33,278 nt of DNA from positions 1 to 33,278 of the forward strand of contig JAUYMU010000037.1 of assembly GCA_030698405.1 (NCBI GenBank). Reading direction: 5' to 3'. The position numbers were made by a program, and so were the translations under genes. The notes under the pieces were generated by a model. It was not told the DNA's origin, did not search any database, and saw nothing but the letters and a program-made list of their open reading frames with translations. This stretch comes from Bacteroidota bacterium (GTDB taxonomy: Bacteria; Bacteroidota; Bacteroidia; Bacteroidales; Prolixibacteraceae). The first letter of the stretch is position 1. Each line of letters begins with the position of its first letter. Shown in pieces: positions 1-9,108 of this stretch.

Positions 1-2
1 TG

Positions 3-866
3 TTAACCGCAAATATCTTTGATCTCTTTCTCCAGTGCGTGGTATTTTGTTTTGCTTAACTCCAGCGAATCAAGAATTTCCGGGTTATTAAATAACTGAA
101 GGCAGATTACAATTCCCCGGTTCAAAAGAGTTTGTTTTTCATCCTTTGTAAGCTGGCTAAGTATTGTTATCGGATATATTTTCAACCTTTCAGTGAGATC
201 TTTCAAACCATTGCCATATGGATAATCCCAACCCAGAAGATGCAATTCGCTGCATTTCCCATATTGTAAAGCATCGGCGGAGAATCGCGTGTTTGTAACT
301 ACCCAGCCTGAAAATGAAAAACCGGCATATTCCGGATATTCTTCTCTCTTTTTGATAATGTCGTTAACGCGGGAACGGACATAAAGCGGCACTTGCACGC
401 TTATTTGCTTTCCCTGGTCGCTGCTGTATTTGCACTCAACCAAATGCTGGGTTTTATTCTCGGTTGCAATCACATCCATTTCGTGTGTTACACAATGACC
501 TTCCAGAATCTGCCCAACTTTTACTTCATAACCTTGTTTTTCGAACAGGTGCCCGATAAAATCCTCGAAGGGATATCCGCTAGGTCCAAGCTCCATAATT
601 GCCTGTTTTAATTTGTACCGAATTGCAACACCAGTTTCCTTTCTCCTCAACAGCGAAAAAGCACGGGAATATATTTTCTTTGTGGTAAGTCCGGAGGTTA
701 TCCATTCCTCGATATTTTTTGCAATTTCCTGAACCAAACCATCGTCAGCACCTGCATTTCTCAATGAGCGCTCCAACTTATACTTTTCAAATGGTTCTTC
801 AACTCCTGAAGCTTTTCTTACCAAAATATTACTTCCAGGTTTTACTGATGACTGGTTTTCGATCAT
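3..866 (-). CDS. ATP-cone / PD-(D/E)XK restriction-endonuclease-like protein
   Basis: This 287-residue protein joins two domains. Residues about 14-95 look like an ATP-cone, the nucleotide-sensing module best known from ribonucleotide reductases and NrdR. Residues about 97-215 look like an Mrr-type PD-(D/E)XK nuclease: the core is Asp131 in the stretch HEMDV, followed by Glu144-Cys-Lys146 in LVECKY, with a hydrophobic strand between them. The C-terminal 65 residues carry a run (LTKDEKQTLLNRGIV) that could be helix-hairpin-helix-like, but this is uncertain. There is no signal peptide or membrane segment. The ATG at 864-866 is used, and a TAnnTTTG box lies 31 bases upstream. The gene appears complete, ending three bases inside the window, so the downstream neighbour is unknown. 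The likely role is a nucleotide-regulated nuclease or DNA-binding protein; no methylase or specificity subunit is visible beside it, so classical restriction is unsupported. Confidence 0.75.
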   Translation of the reverse strand: MIENQSSVKPGSNILVRKASGVEEPFEKYKLERSLRNAGADDGLVQEIAKNIEEWITSGLTTKKIYSRAFSLLRRKETGVAIRYKLKQAIMELGPSGYPFEDFIGHLFEKQGYEVKVGQILEGHCVTHEMDVIATENKTQHLVECKYSSDQGKQISVQVPLYVRSRVNDIIKKREEYPEYAGFSFSGWVVTNTRFSADALQYGKCSELHLLGWDYPYGNGLKDLTERLKIYPITILSQLTKDEKQTLLNRGIVICLQLFNNPEILDSLELSKTKYHALEKEIKDICG

Positions 867-897
867 AGTTGGTATTTTTTATCTACTGATTTGGTGG

Positions 898-905
898 CAA
901 ATGTA
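898..905 (-). promoter_or_regulatory. -7 promoter box for the ATP-cone nuclease gene
   Basis: On the minus strand this reads TACATTTG, an exact match to the Bacteroidetes -7 consensus TAnnTTTG. It would place the transcript start about 25 bases before the ATG. No clear -33 TTG is present at the usual 19-21 base spacing, because a long imperfect palindrome (910-943) fills that region. Confidence 0.5.
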
Positions 906-909
906 TTAA

Positions 910-943
910 AGCTTTCCCAAAGTTTTATTAAACTGGGAAAGCT
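910..943. repeat. Imperfect palindrome upstream of the nuclease promoter
   Basis: The arms AGCTTTCCC (910-918) and GGGAAAGCT (935-943) are perfect. An inner stem AGTTT/AAACT (921-925/930-934) continues after a two-base bulge, leaving a TATT loop. There is no T tract on either side, so it is a poor intrinsic terminator. It covers the -33 region of the predicted minus-strand promoter and could be an operator. Confidence 0.6.
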
Positions 944-963
944 CATGGTATATAAAAACAAAA

Positions 964-983
964 AAGCCAGCTTTCACTGGCTT
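964..983 (-). terminator. Intrinsic terminator after the carboxylase operon
   Basis: Stem AAGCCAG/CTGGCTT (964-970/977-983) with a six-base loop. On the minus strand it is followed by a T-rich run (complement of 950-963). It starts eight bases after the stop codon of the small membrane protein gene and would end the carboxylase operon. Confidence 0.75.
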
Positions 984-990
984 CTTAAAA

Positions 991-1227
991 TTATTTTCGA
1001 AATTGATGTTTAAGAATTTGATCACGGATCCGGCTTCTTAGCCTACCGTCATCAGAGTTACGGAGCTTTAAATAATTAAAACTTGCAATTAAAACAATTG
1101 CAAAAATCAGGAAAATAATTCCTACATATCGCATTGGGTCCGAAAGCATTGCAATAAAGAGAATTCCGATTACTATCAGGGTAATTCCTGAAATCAGCAG
1201 ATAATTTCTAATATATTCCCTTTGCAT
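991..1227 (-). CDS. Small two-helix membrane protein
   Basis: A 78-residue protein that I do not recognise. Two hydrophobic segments, about residues 8-27 and 33-52, are joined by a short loop (SDPMR) and followed by a basic, polar tail of about 25 residues (RLRSRIRDQILKHQF), which by charge should face the cytoplasm. The start is unusually well supported for this kind of genome: AGGGAGGTG lies at 1232-1240, four bases before the ATG. It follows the carboxyltransferase gene on the same strand with a 70-base gap and precedes a terminator, so it is probably the last gene of that operon. It does not resemble the single-helix OadG/MmdD delta subunit of sodium-pumping decarboxylases. It may be functionally unrelated to the carboxylase. 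Confidence 0.7.
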   Translation of the reverse strand: MQREYIRNYLLISGITLIVIGILFIAMLSDPMRYVGIIFLIFAIVLIASFNYLKLRNSDDGRLRSRIRDQILKHQFRK

Positions 1228-1231
1228 CGCT

Positions 1232-1240
1232 CACCTCCCT
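1232..1240 (-). promoter_or_regulatory. Strong Shine-Dalgarno sequence
   Basis: Minus strand AGGGAGGTG, four bases before the ATG of the small membrane protein. Most other starts I inspected here lack any such site, so this one stands out and fixes the start. Confidence 0.7.
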
Positions 1241-1297
1241 TCTTCGTTTATTCGAAATCTTCTACGAATTCAGGACACAGTTTGTTCCATTCTTTTT

Positions 1298-2833
1298 TTA
1301 CAGGGGAATATTTCCGTGTTTGCGTGGCAAATTCGATTTCCGTTTATTTTGTGTCATATTGAGCGCCTGTATTATTTTATAGCGCGTATCCTGAGGCATT
1401 ATAATTTCATCAATGTATCCAAGCGCTGCAGCCCTATATGGGTTTGCAAACTTTACGCGGTAATCTTCAACTGCGGCAACTCTTTCTTCGTCGCTGAGTT
1501 TTCCACGATAAAGGATATTGATGGCGCCTTCAGGTCCCATCACTGCAATTTCAGCAGTAGGATAGGCAAAATTTACGTCTCCGCCAATGTGTTTGCTCGA
1601 CATAACATCATAAGCGCCTCCATAAGCTTTGCGGGTTATCAGTGTAATTTTCGCCACTGTTGCTTCGGCAAAGGCATACAACAGTTTGGCGCCATGCTTT
1701 ATAATTCCTCCGAATTCCTGTCCGGTACCTGGTAAAAATCCCGGTACATCCACCAAAGTAACGAGTGGAATATTAAAAGCATCGCAGAAACGAACAAACC
1801 TGGCAGCTTTTACCGATGAATTGATGTCGAGTACGCCAGCCAAATGAGCAGGCTGATTGGCGACAATCCCGATCGGCTTTCCACCCATTCGGGCAAACCC
1901 AATTACCATGTTGGCGGCATAATGTGGCTGAACTTCCAGGAAATGTTCATCATCAATGATTTTGTGAATAATGTCTTTGATGTCGTACGGTTTATTTGGA
2001 TCAACCGGAACCACCTGATTCAACGAAACATCGGCCCTGGTTTCAGGGTCGGTGCAAATTTTAAGTGGTGGTTCGTCCATGTTGTTCGATGGAATGAAAC
2101 TCATCAACTCCCTAACCATCATCAGTGTTTGCTCTTCGTCGCTGCCCGTAAAATGAGCCACCCCGCTTTTTGAAGCATGGGTGATGGCGCCTCCCAATTC
2201 TTCTTTGGTTACATCTTCGTGCGTCACTGTTTTAATCACTTCAGGACCGGTAACAAACATGTGACTTGTCTTCTCAACCATGAAGATAAAATCGGTCAGA
2301 GCTGGTGAATACACTGCACCCCCGGCACAAGCACCCATGATGGCGCTGATTTGCGGAATGACACCTGAAGATATGACATTGTTGTAGAAAATATCGGCAT
2401 AACCGGCAAGGCTTTCAACACCTTCCTGAATACGGGCTCCTCCTGAATCGTTCAATCCGATAACCGGAGCGCCCATTTTAACGGCCAGTTCCTGAATTTT
2501 CAGGATTTTATCAGCATTGGCGCGACTTAATGTCCCTCCGAATACGGTAAAGTCCTGGGCAAAAACATACATCAGCCGACCATTTATTTTTCCATATCCT
2601 GAAACAACACCATCGCCCGGTATTTTCGATTTATCTATACCGAAGTCGGTACCCCGGTGGGTGACCATTTTATCTATCTCATTAAAAGTTCCGGGATCGA
2701 GCAGAAAAGCGATTCGTTCGCGGGCAGTTTTTTTTCCTGATTTGTGTTGTTTGTCAACCCTTTCAGCTCCGCCGCCTGATTCTGCCTGCTGGTTCAGTAA
2801 TTCAAATTGTTCAAATTTGGCTTTCAAATCCAT
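1298..2833 (-). CDS. Acyl-CoA carboxylase, carboxyltransferase subunit (propionyl-CoA carboxylase beta / MmdA family)
   Basis: A 511-residue carboxyltransferase of the PccB/MmdA family, which moves CO2 between carboxybiotin and an acyl-CoA. The N-terminal crotonase-like half holds [14 protein letters not shown] (129-142) and [16 protein letters not shown] (167-182), whose backbone amides form an oxyanion hole. The C-terminal half holds [13 protein letters not shown] (361-373) and [13 protein letters not shown] (403-415). Asp409 in that last motif corresponds to the residue linked to propionyl-CoA rather than acetyl-CoA preference in actinobacterial homologues. Length is typical. The start overlaps the end of the biotin-carrier gene by 23 bases, which suggests coupled translation. 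With a soluble biotin carboxylase encoded just upstream and no OadB-like sodium pump in the window, an ATP-dependent carboxylase is more likely than a sodium-pumping decarboxylase. Confidence 0.93.
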   Translation of the reverse strand: MDLKAKFEQFELLNQQAESGGGAERVDKQHKSGKKTARERIAFLLDPGTFNEIDKMVTHRGTDFGIDKSKIPGDGVVSGYGKINGRLMYVFAQDFTVFGGTLSRANADKILKIQELAVKMGAPVIGLNDSGGARIQEGVESLAGYADIFYNNVISSGVIPQISAIMGACAGGAVYSPALTDFIFMVEKTSHMFVTGPEVIKTVTHEDVTKEELGGAITHASKSGVAHFTGSDEEQTLMMVRELMSFIPSNNMDEPPLKICTDPETRADVSLNQVVPVDPNKPYDIKDIIHKIIDDEHFLEVQPHYAANMVIGFARMGGKPIGIVANQPAHLAGVLDINSSVKAARFVRFCDAFNIPLVTLVDVPGFLPGTGQEFGGIIKHGAKLLYAFAEATVAKITLITRKAYGGAYDVMSSKHIGGDVNFAYPTAEIAVMGPEGAINILYRGKLSDEERVAAVEDYRVKFANPYRAAALGYIDEIIMPQDTRYKIIQALNMTQNKRKSNLPRKHGNIPL

Positions 2834-3353
2834 TTTCTATGATTTTTTCGATTTCTATTAAAACCTGATTGGCATCAACTGTGCTGCCTTCAGCAACATG
2901 AATGATGGCAACTTTACCGTCGATGGGCGATTTGTACTCGCTTTCCATTTTCATTGCCGAGATCGTGATCAGAGTATCACCTTTTTTCACTTCATCGCCA
3001 ACAGAAACCGGTATTTTGACCACTTTTCCGGGCATTGGTGAAACGATTGTGTTTTCAGACAGCATCTGGACACCACCGGTACGATTGCGCAAATACCTCG
3101 ATTCAGCATCAATCACTTCAAGGTCGTACGAGTCGTAAAGTGTGTAAGCCGTGTAGTGTTTGGGCTTGGGTTGAGGCACCAATTCGATGTTGAACGAGCG
3201 TCCGTTTACCAGGATGGAGAAGATTCCCTCATCATTGTGCATTAAATCAACCTGATAGATTTTATCATCCACTTTAATCTCAAGCAGGTTTTCAAACTGC
3301 TTTAATATTTCTACTGATGCAATTCGTTTGTCTAATTTTATTTCGATTGACAT
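2811..3353 (-). CDS. Biotin carboxyl carrier protein of acyl-CoA carboxylase
   Basis: A 180-residue biotinyl carrier. The C-terminal lipoyl/biotinyl domain (about 100-170) has the AMKM motif at 133-136, with Lys135 as the expected biotin site. It is preceded by [22 protein letters not shown], split here by function: the PMPG turn and the conserved GDEVKKGD hairpin. Residues 1-95 have no clear match; similar N-terminal regions occur in the carriers of other acyl-CoA carboxylases, where they hold the carboxylase subunits together. The gene starts 12 bases after the biotin carboxylase stop codon and ends inside the carboxyltransferase gene, so it is the middle gene of a tight three-gene set. Confidence 0.93.
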   Translation of the reverse strand: MSIEIKLDKRIASVEILKQFENLLEIKVDDKIYQVDLMHNDEGIFSILVNGRSFNIELVPQPKPKHYTAYTLYDSYDLEVIDAESRYLRNRTGGVQMLSENTIVSPMPGKVVKIPVSVGDEVKKGDTLITISAMKMESEYKSPIDGKVAIIHVAEGSTVDANQVLIEIEKIIENGFESQI

Positions 3354-3365
3354 ATTTTTGAGGGA

Positions 3366-4880
3366 TTACAAACGTTCGAAATTCTTTTGATAGGTATATT
3401 TTTTCCACCTGTTTTTGGCCGGATACATCTCTTTGGATGTCTGTGCGATATTCAGCTGATCGAGGTATTCAATGTAAGTCGCGATAATCACCATATCTTC
3501 ACAATCTTCTGCACATTTTGTTGCTTTCAGGAGCTGCTCTTTATTTTTCTCAATAAAATTGGTGTCGTAATTTCCGCTCCTGAAATCGGTCGTATCCATT
3601 ATTCGTTCCAGAAACTTAATGGTGGTTTTAACTCCGGTAATTTTGTATTCGTAAAGGGCGCGTTTCATTCGCTCAATTGCTTCTGACCTGTTTTCGGCCC
3701 AGACAATGAGTTTCGAGATCATTGAATCGTAATAGATCGGAATTTCATAACCTTCGTAAACATATCCATCGGTGCGAACGCCCAAGCCGAGTGGCTGGGT
3801 GATGTTGTAAATTTTACCCGGATTTGGCATGAAATTGTTGTCGGTATCTTCAGCATAAATCCGGCATTCGATGGCATGACCGGTTTGTCTTAATTGTTCC
3901 TGTTTAAATTTGAGCGGGTGACCTTCAGCAATTAGAATCTGCTGTTTTACAAGGTCGATTCCTGTAACACGTTCGGTTATCGGGTGTTCTACCTGAAGGC
4001 GGGTATTCATTTCGAGGAAGTAGAAATTCAGGTCATTGTCAACAAGGAATTCGATGGTGCCTGCACCCGTGTAATTAACTGCTCTGGCAGCCTCCACTGC
4101 ATATTCGCCCATTTTTATTCTCAATTCAGGAGTCATAAGCGGGGAAGGTGTTTCTTCGATCATTTTCTGATGGCGTCGCTGAACCGAACATTCGCGTTCG
4201 AACAAATGCAGAAAGTTTCCATGCTGATCGCCCAAAATCTGAAATTCGATGTGGTGGGGCGATGAGATGTATTTCTCAATGTAAACCGAATCGTTTCCAA
4301 ATGAAGATTTTGCTTCTGACCGTGCCGATCTGACCAGTGAGGTAATGTCTTTTTCTTCAGTAATTAAACGCATTCCTTTGCCACCGCCACCTGCAGATGC
4401 TTTTACCATCACCGGAAGTCCGATTTCCATGATCGTATCAATCGCTTCTTTTTCGGTTTTAACACTTTCGGTGGTTCCGGGAACAACAGGAACACCGGCT
4501 GCAATCATCGTTAGGCGGGCGCTTATTTTGTCACCCATCTGTTCAATCACTTCAGGCTTTGGCCCGATAAAAATGATCCCGTTTTCGTTACATTTCCGCG
4601 AGAATGCTGCATTCTCCGATAAAAATCCATATCCGGGATGAATGGCATCTGCCTGACATTTTTTAGCAACTTCAATTATCTTGGCTGCATTCAAATAACT
4701 TTCGGAAGAAGGGGAGGGGCCGATGTGATAGGCTTCATCTGCATAGCGCACATGCATGGAAGTTCGGTCGGCATCAGAAAAAACTGCAACGGTTGAAATA
4801 CCCATTTCGCGGCAGGTCCGCATAATTCTTACTGCAATTTCGCCACGGTTGGCAATCAGGATTTTATTGATTTTCTTCAT
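3366..4880 (-). CDS. Acyl-CoA carboxylase, biotin carboxylase subunit
   Basis: A 504-residue ATP-grasp biotin carboxylase, which uses ATP and bicarbonate to carboxylate the biotin carrier. The order is standard: an N-terminal Rossmann-like domain starting KKINKILIANRGEIAVRI, the glycine-rich ATP loop GGGGKGM (164-170), ERECSVQRRHQK (228-239) and the catalytic EMNTRLQVEHP (290-300). It is about 50 residues longer than E. coli AccC. The extra C-terminal part is charged, rich in Tyr and Lys, and probably specific to the propionyl-CoA-type complexes of this phylum. It is the first gene of the minus-strand operon and has a promoter-like sequence just upstream. Whether the complex acts on propionyl-CoA or acetyl-CoA is inferred from the beta subunit, not from this gene. 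Confidence 0.93.
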   Translation of the reverse strand: MKKINKILIANRGEIAVRIMRTCREMGISTVAVFSDADRTSMHVRYADEAYHIGPSPSSESYLNAAKIIEVAKKCQADAIHPGYGFLSENAAFSRKCNENGIIFIGPKPEVIEQMGDKISARLTMIAAGVPVVPGTTESVKTEKEAIDTIMEIGLPVMVKASAGGGGKGMRLITEEKDITSLVRSARSEAKSSFGNDSVYIEKYISSPHHIEFQILGDQHGNFLHLFERECSVQRRHQKMIEETPSPLMTPELRIKMGEYAVEAARAVNYTGAGTIEFLVDNDLNFYFLEMNTRLQVEHPITERVTGIDLVKQQILIAEGHPLKFKQEQLRQTGHAIECRIYAEDTDNNFMPNPGKIYNITQPLGLGVRTDGYVYEGYEIPIYYDSMISKLIVWAENRSEAIERMKRALYEYKITGVKTTIKFLERIMDTTDFRSGNYDTNFIEKNKEQLLKATKCAEDCEDMVIIATYIEYLDQLNIAQTSKEMYPAKNRWKKYTYQKNFERL

Positions 4881-4913
4881 TTAATATTTTGTTATCCATC
4901 AGGATTGTTTATT

Positions 4914-4945
4914 CAAAATTTAATTGACACGGTGTAAAAACCAAA
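4914..4945 (-). promoter_or_regulatory. Promoter of the acyl-CoA carboxylase operon
   Basis: On the minus strand a TTTG (-33, 4942-4945) is followed after 19 bases by TAAATTTTG (4914-4922), one base longer than the TAnnTTTG consensus. The spacing fits a Bacteroidetes sigma-ABfr promoter and gives a leader of about 25 bases. Confidence 0.5.
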
Positions 4946-5033
4946 AAACGGGCGAAATGTTTAATGTTTGCCAAATTGAGTTCTATTTTAATAAAAAAAT
5001 ATCGGTTAACATATCAAGTTGAAATGATTTGTA

Positions 5034-5041
5034 TATATTTG
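5034..5041 (+). promoter_or_regulatory. -7 promoter box for the DUF5916 gene
   Basis: TATATTTG matches TAnnTTTG exactly, 20 bases before the ATG. A clear -33 TTG at standard spacing is absent. Confidence 0.55.
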
Positions 5042-5061
5042 CTCCTCGAAAATAATTACTT

Positions 5062-7662
5062 ATGCTATTCCGCCTAACTATTTGCTGTTTGTTTTTGATG
5101 TTTAGTGCAACCAATCTTTTTGCACAGGTCACCGACAAATATAATCTTTCAACTGACACTGCTGTCAACCGGCTGGCAGGTGTTAAGCGTGTTTATTATG
5201 CTACCCGAATTGAAAATCGTCCGAAAATTGACGGAAAATTAAATGAAACATGCTGGGAATCCGGTGTTTGGTCGGGCGGGTTTATCCAACAAATACCCAA
5301 TCAGGGAATGAATGCTTCACAGGAAACTCAAATAAAACTTTTGTACGACAATAACAATTTGTACGTAGGGTTCAAATGTTTTGATAAAGGCCCTGGAAAT
5401 ATCCGGCCTATCTTAAGCAGAAGGGATTTAATGGCCGGTGATATTGCCGGCATCGCCATTGATTCGTACAACGACAAGCAAACGGCCTATGAATTTAATG
5501 TGGCAGCTTCAGGACAAAAAGTTGATTTGGTGCACCTCGGCGCCTATAATTGGGATTTTAACTGGGATGCGGTTTGGGACGGGAAAGCCCAGGTTTACGA
5601 TTCGATCTGGACTTCTGAAATTCAGATACCTTTTAGTCAGCTTCGTTTTTCGCCCGGCGATGAGCAGGTTTGGGGAATTCATGTTTGGCGTTGGATTGAT
5701 CGTTTAAATGAAGAAAGCCAGTGGAAGCTGATTCCGATTGACGCTCCGGCCATGGTTTATTTGTTTGGTGAATTGCGGGGTATTAAAGGAATTAAACCAA
5801 AGGTGAATTATGAGTTCTTGCCCTATGTGAATTCAAGGTACAGCCCGAATACCGATCTTGAGAATAAAATGAATTATGGCGCCGGGCTAAATGGGAAAGT
5901 TGGACTGAATTCCGGTTTTACACTTGACTATGCCATCAATCCTGACTTTGGACAAATCGAAGCCGATCCTGCAGTTTTGAATTTGACTTCCTATGAAGTT
6001 TTTAACGAGGAAAAACGACCATTCTTTTTGGAGGGAAATACCATTCTCGATTTCTCAATAGGCAGCGACATGCTTTTTTATAGCCGGAGGATTGGACATG
6101 ATCCAAGTTATTTTCCTGATTTGGAAGAAAATCAAACGCTAAAAATCTCTGACAATATTCCAATAATCAGCGCCTTGAAATTGACCGGAAAAACAAAAGA
6201 CGGTCTTTCTGTGGGAGTTGTGCAAAGTTTGACTGCCAAAGAAAATGCAACGATTTACAGCCCCGGATCAAAATCAAAAGTGGCCGTTGAACCGTTTACC
6301 AGTTTTATGGTTGGACGTGTGAAGCAGGATTTTGATAAAGGCAATACCGTTTTGGGCGGAATGGTCACATCAACCTTGCGCACAATTAATGAAGATCACC
6401 TTCAGTTTTTATCAAATTCAGCTCTGTCCGGCGGAGTTGACTTCCAGCACAACTGGAAGAAGCGAAAATATTTTGTCGATTTCAAAGGTTTTTTCAGCAA
6501 TATAAATGGCGACACAACTGCAATACAACGATTACAACGCTCCACTGCACATTATTTTCAGCGAACTGATGCCGATCATCTGGAATATGATTCGGAAAGA
6601 ACAAGCATGTCTGGTTGGGGTGGTTCACTTCAGGGCGGTAAACGAAGTGGAAAACTTAGGGTGGTTGGAACTTTAAACTGGCGCTCGCCCGGTGTCGATT
6701 TAAACGATGTGGGATATTTATATCAGGCTGATATGATCAAAGAAATGGTAAATATTACCTACAAAGTCAGTCAGCCAAAAGGAATAGTGAGGAGCTATTA
6801 TGTTGAAGCCGAGCAGGAGCGTAATTGGAGTTACGGTGGTGAAACAACACTCGACCGTTTTAAACTGCATGGTTTCACGCAATTTAAAAACTTATGGAGC
6901 GTGCACCTGAACCTAAAAGCGAATCTAAATTATTTTGATACACGTGAGCTTCGCGGAGGACCTAAATTGTTCAAAGATAATTGTTTACAGGATTGGGAGT
7001 TGTTTATTCAATCAAATCAGGTAAAAGATTTGTTTGTAGGTTTTGGCCCCCGTTTAAAATTCTTTTCCGATGATATTTCAAAAACCACCTATTTTACAGC
7101 ATTAATTCGCTGGCAGTTAAACGACCGGTTTAGCATTACTTCCAGAACGGTTCTCGATAATTCAATCGATCATCACGAATATATTAAAACAACCAAATAC
7201 ATTGTGGGTACTATCGACCGCAATACAATTTCGTCCACGCTCCGGTTCGAATACTTTATTTCGCCTGAAATTTCGCTTCAATACTATGGAAATCCATATG
7301 CCTCGACAGGTAAATTTGAGAATTTCAGGGAAGTGGCCGATGCGGGTAATAAATCGCTGGGTTTACGTTATAACAAATTGCAAAGTACACTTCAACCTGA
7401 CAATTATTATCAGTTGCAGAAGAATGGAGTGCCAGTCTCTTGGATTAAAAATCCCGATTTTAACTACCACGAATTCAGATCAAATATGGTTGGAAGATGG
7501 GAGTTTCGGCCCGGTTCAACATTGTATCTGGTTTGGACCAATACCCGTTCTGAATACTCCGATCAGTTCAATCAATCAATATTAAAAAGTTTCGGAAATA
7601 TCTGGAAGGTTCAGTCGCAAAATGTGTTTATGGTCAAATTCAGTTATTGGTTTTCGTTATAA
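5062..7662 (+). CDS. DUF5916 outer-membrane protein with family-9 carbohydrate-binding-like domain
   Basis: An 866-residue exported protein. The signal peptide is about residues 1-21, ending LFAQ. Residues about 45-235 resemble the family-9 carbohydrate-binding-like beta-sandwich (IENRPKIDGKLNETCW at the start, then SEIQIPFSQLRF). The remaining 600 residues contain alternating aromatic and polar strands and end in KFSYWFSL, as expected for an outer-membrane beta-barrel. The run ADPAVLNLTSYEVFNEEKRPFF, around residues 299-320, is typical of DUF5916 proteins. No function is established for the family; substrate binding or transport at the cell surface is a guess. The gene is divergent from the carboxylase operon. 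The MATE exporter follows after 37 bases and may share its transcript. Confidence 0.85.
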   Translation: MLFRLTICCLFLMFSATNLFAQVTDKYNLSTDTAVNRLAGVKRVYYATRIENRPKIDGKLNETCWESGVWSGGFIQQIPNQGMNASQETQIKLLYDNNNLYVGFKCFDKGPGNIRPILSRRDLMAGDIAGIAIDSYNDKQTAYEFNVAASGQKVDLVHLGAYNWDFNWDAVWDGKAQVYDSIWTSEIQIPFSQLRFSPGDEQVWGIHVWRWIDRLNEESQWKLIPIDAPAMVYLFGELRGIKGIKPKVNYEFLPYVNSRYSPNTDLENKMNYGAGLNGKVGLNSGFTLDYAINPDFGQIEADPAVLNLTSYEVFNEEKRPFFLEGNTILDFSIGSDMLFYSRRIGHDPSYFPDLEENQTLKISDNIPIISALKLTGKTKDGLSVGVVQSLTAKENATIYSPGSKSKVAVEPFTSFMVGRVKQDFDKGNTVLGGMVTSTLRTINEDHLQFLSNSALSGGVDFQHNWKKRKYFVDFKGFFSNINGDTTAIQRLQRSTAHYFQRTDADHLEYDSERTSMSGWGGSLQGGKRSGKLRVVGTLNWRSPGVDLNDVGYLYQADMIKEMVNITYKVSQPKGIVRSYYVEAEQERNWSYGGETTLDRFKLHGFTQFKNLWSVHLNLKANLNYFDTRELRGGPKLFKDNCLQDWELFIQSNQVKDLFVGFGPRLKFFSDDISKTTYFTALIRWQLNDRFSITSRTVLDNSIDHHEYIKTTKYIVGTIDRNTISSTLRFEYFISPEISLQYYGNPYASTGKFENFREVADAGNKSLGLRYNKLQSTLQPDNYYQLQKNGVPVSWIKNPDFNYHEFRSNMVGRWEFRPGSTLYLVWTNTRSEYSDQFNQSILKSFGNIWKVQSQNVFMVKFSYWFSL

Positions 7663-7699
7663 ATTGCTTTCTTTTGCCTGAAATTTTGAATCTACAGTT

Positions 7700-9040
7700 G
7701 TGACTATTTCAGACTATTTACCTGTTTACCGGAAAAATCTAACGCTGGCTGTTCCCGTTATTTTGGCTCAGATCGGGCAGGTTACGGTTAATCTGGCTGA
7801 TAATATGATGGTTGGCCATGTCGGAACCACCGAACTAGCTGCCGCATCGTTTGCTATAAATGTATTTCATGTGGGAATGCTTTTTGGATTGGGCATTACT
7901 TTGGGCATCACTCCATTGGTGGGGCAGTCTTTTAACTCACAAAATCCCGGTGGAGTGGGAGGATGGCTCAAAAATGGTATTCTTATTCATTTCATTACAG
8001 CTATTTTGCTTTGTTTGCTCATGTCGTCAGTCGTCTTCTTTATGGGGCGAATGGGACAGAGCGAAGAAGTTGTGCGGGCAGCAGTGCCTTATTTCCTGAT
8101 ACAGGTAGCCTCGCTTTTACCCATGATGCTTTTCTTTTCCATCAAGCAGTTTTTTGAAGGAGTCGGCAACACGAAAATTGCCATGATCATAACCATTATT
8201 GCCAATATTATAAATATAGGCCTGAATTATATCCTGATATTTGGGAAGTTGGGGTTTCCGGCTCTCGGACTGAATGGCGCCGGTTATGCAACTTTAATTG
8301 CACGATTGATTATGCCTGTTATTTTTCTTCTCATAATCCTGAAAAGGCCTTCGTTCAGGGTTTATCTTGAGTCGGCAAAAATAGCACGGGTTGAAATTGA
8401 AAAAATTAAGCGAATGTTGTCTGTTGGATTATCCATCGGAATGCAGATGATCATCGAAATTCTGGCCTTCAGTATGGGTGCAATTATGCTTGGCTGGATT
8501 TCGAAGGAAGCGCTGGCCGGCCATCAGGTTGCAATTGGCATGGCTGGTATGACCTACATGATTTCGTTTGGTCTGGCTTCAGGAACTACCATAAGGGTGA
8601 GCCATGCATTTGGCGACCGCGACCGCAATGAATTAAAACATGCCATTTTTGCATCCCTGCACATTGTAATCGCATTTATGTCGCTCATGGGAATTCTCTT
8701 CGTTGTTTTGCGCAATCAACTGCCACTGCTGTTTACGAGCGATCCGGAAGTGATCAGGTTTGCAGCCGGACTGTTGATTGTTGGCGCTTTTTTCCAGATC
8801 TTCGATGGCGTTCAGGTTGTTTTATTGGGTGCATTGCGCGGAATGGCTGATGTCAGGATACCTATGTTCATGGCCTTTTTCTCATACATTGTCGTCAGTT
8901 TGCCCATCAGCTATCTGCTTGCTTTTGTATTTAATTTTGGGTATTCCGGAGTCTGGATCGGATTTGTTTTTGGCCTTTCAACTGCAGCTATCCTGTTTGG
9001 CTTCAGGCTAAAACATCAAATACAGAAATTTGGAAGGTAG
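7700..9040 (+). CDS. MATE family efflux transporter
   Basis: A 446-residue inner-membrane exporter of the MATE/NorM family, which uses a sodium or proton gradient to expel drugs or metabolites. It has about twelve hydrophobic helices in two related halves. The first helix region (LTLAVPVILAQIGQVTVNLADNMMVGHVG) and the second-half counterpart (LSVGLSIGMQMIIEILAFSMGAIMLG) show the expected internal duplication; in each case only the key words VPVILAQ and GLSIGMQ need checking. Length is normal. The start is a GTG at 7700; the next in-frame ATG would remove most of the first helix, so GTG is preferred. Substrate cannot be predicted from sequence. A strong hairpin about 180 bases downstream ends transcription. 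Confidence 0.93.
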   Translation: MTISDYLPVYRKNLTLAVPVILAQIGQVTVNLADNMMVGHVGTTELAAASFAINVFHVGMLFGLGITLGITPLVGQSFNSQNPGGVGGWLKNGILIHFITAILLCLLMSSVVFFMGRMGQSEEVVRAAVPYFLIQVASLLPMMLFFSIKQFFEGVGNTKIAMIITIIANIINIGLNYILIFGKLGFPALGLNGAGYATLIARLIMPVIFLLIILKRPSFRVYLESAKIARVEIEKIKRMLSVGLSIGMQMIIEILAFSMGAIMLGWISKEALAGHQVAIGMAGMTYMISFGLASGTTIRVSHAFGDRDRNELKHAIFASLHIVIAFMSLMGILFVVLRNQLPLLFTSDPEVIRFAAGLLIVGAFFQIFDGVQVVLLGALRGMADVRIPMFMAFFSYIVVSLPISYLLAFVFNFGYSGVWIGFVFGLSTAAILFGFRLKHQIQKFGR

Positions 9041-9108
9041 AAACGATGTTAATTTAATATGACTGTCCGTTTGCATACCTATTTGGCATTTTGCGTCTGT
9101 CAGTTGTA

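Noticed and set aside
1316-1735. A 139-codon plus-strand frame inside the carboxyltransferase gene
   Set aside because: Antisense to strongly conserved carboxyltransferase motifs; no supporting start signals.
1298-4880. Sodium-pumping methylmalonyl-CoA decarboxylase
   Set aside because: A soluble ATP-grasp biotin carboxylase is encoded in the same operon and no membrane beta subunit is present; a carboxylase fits better.
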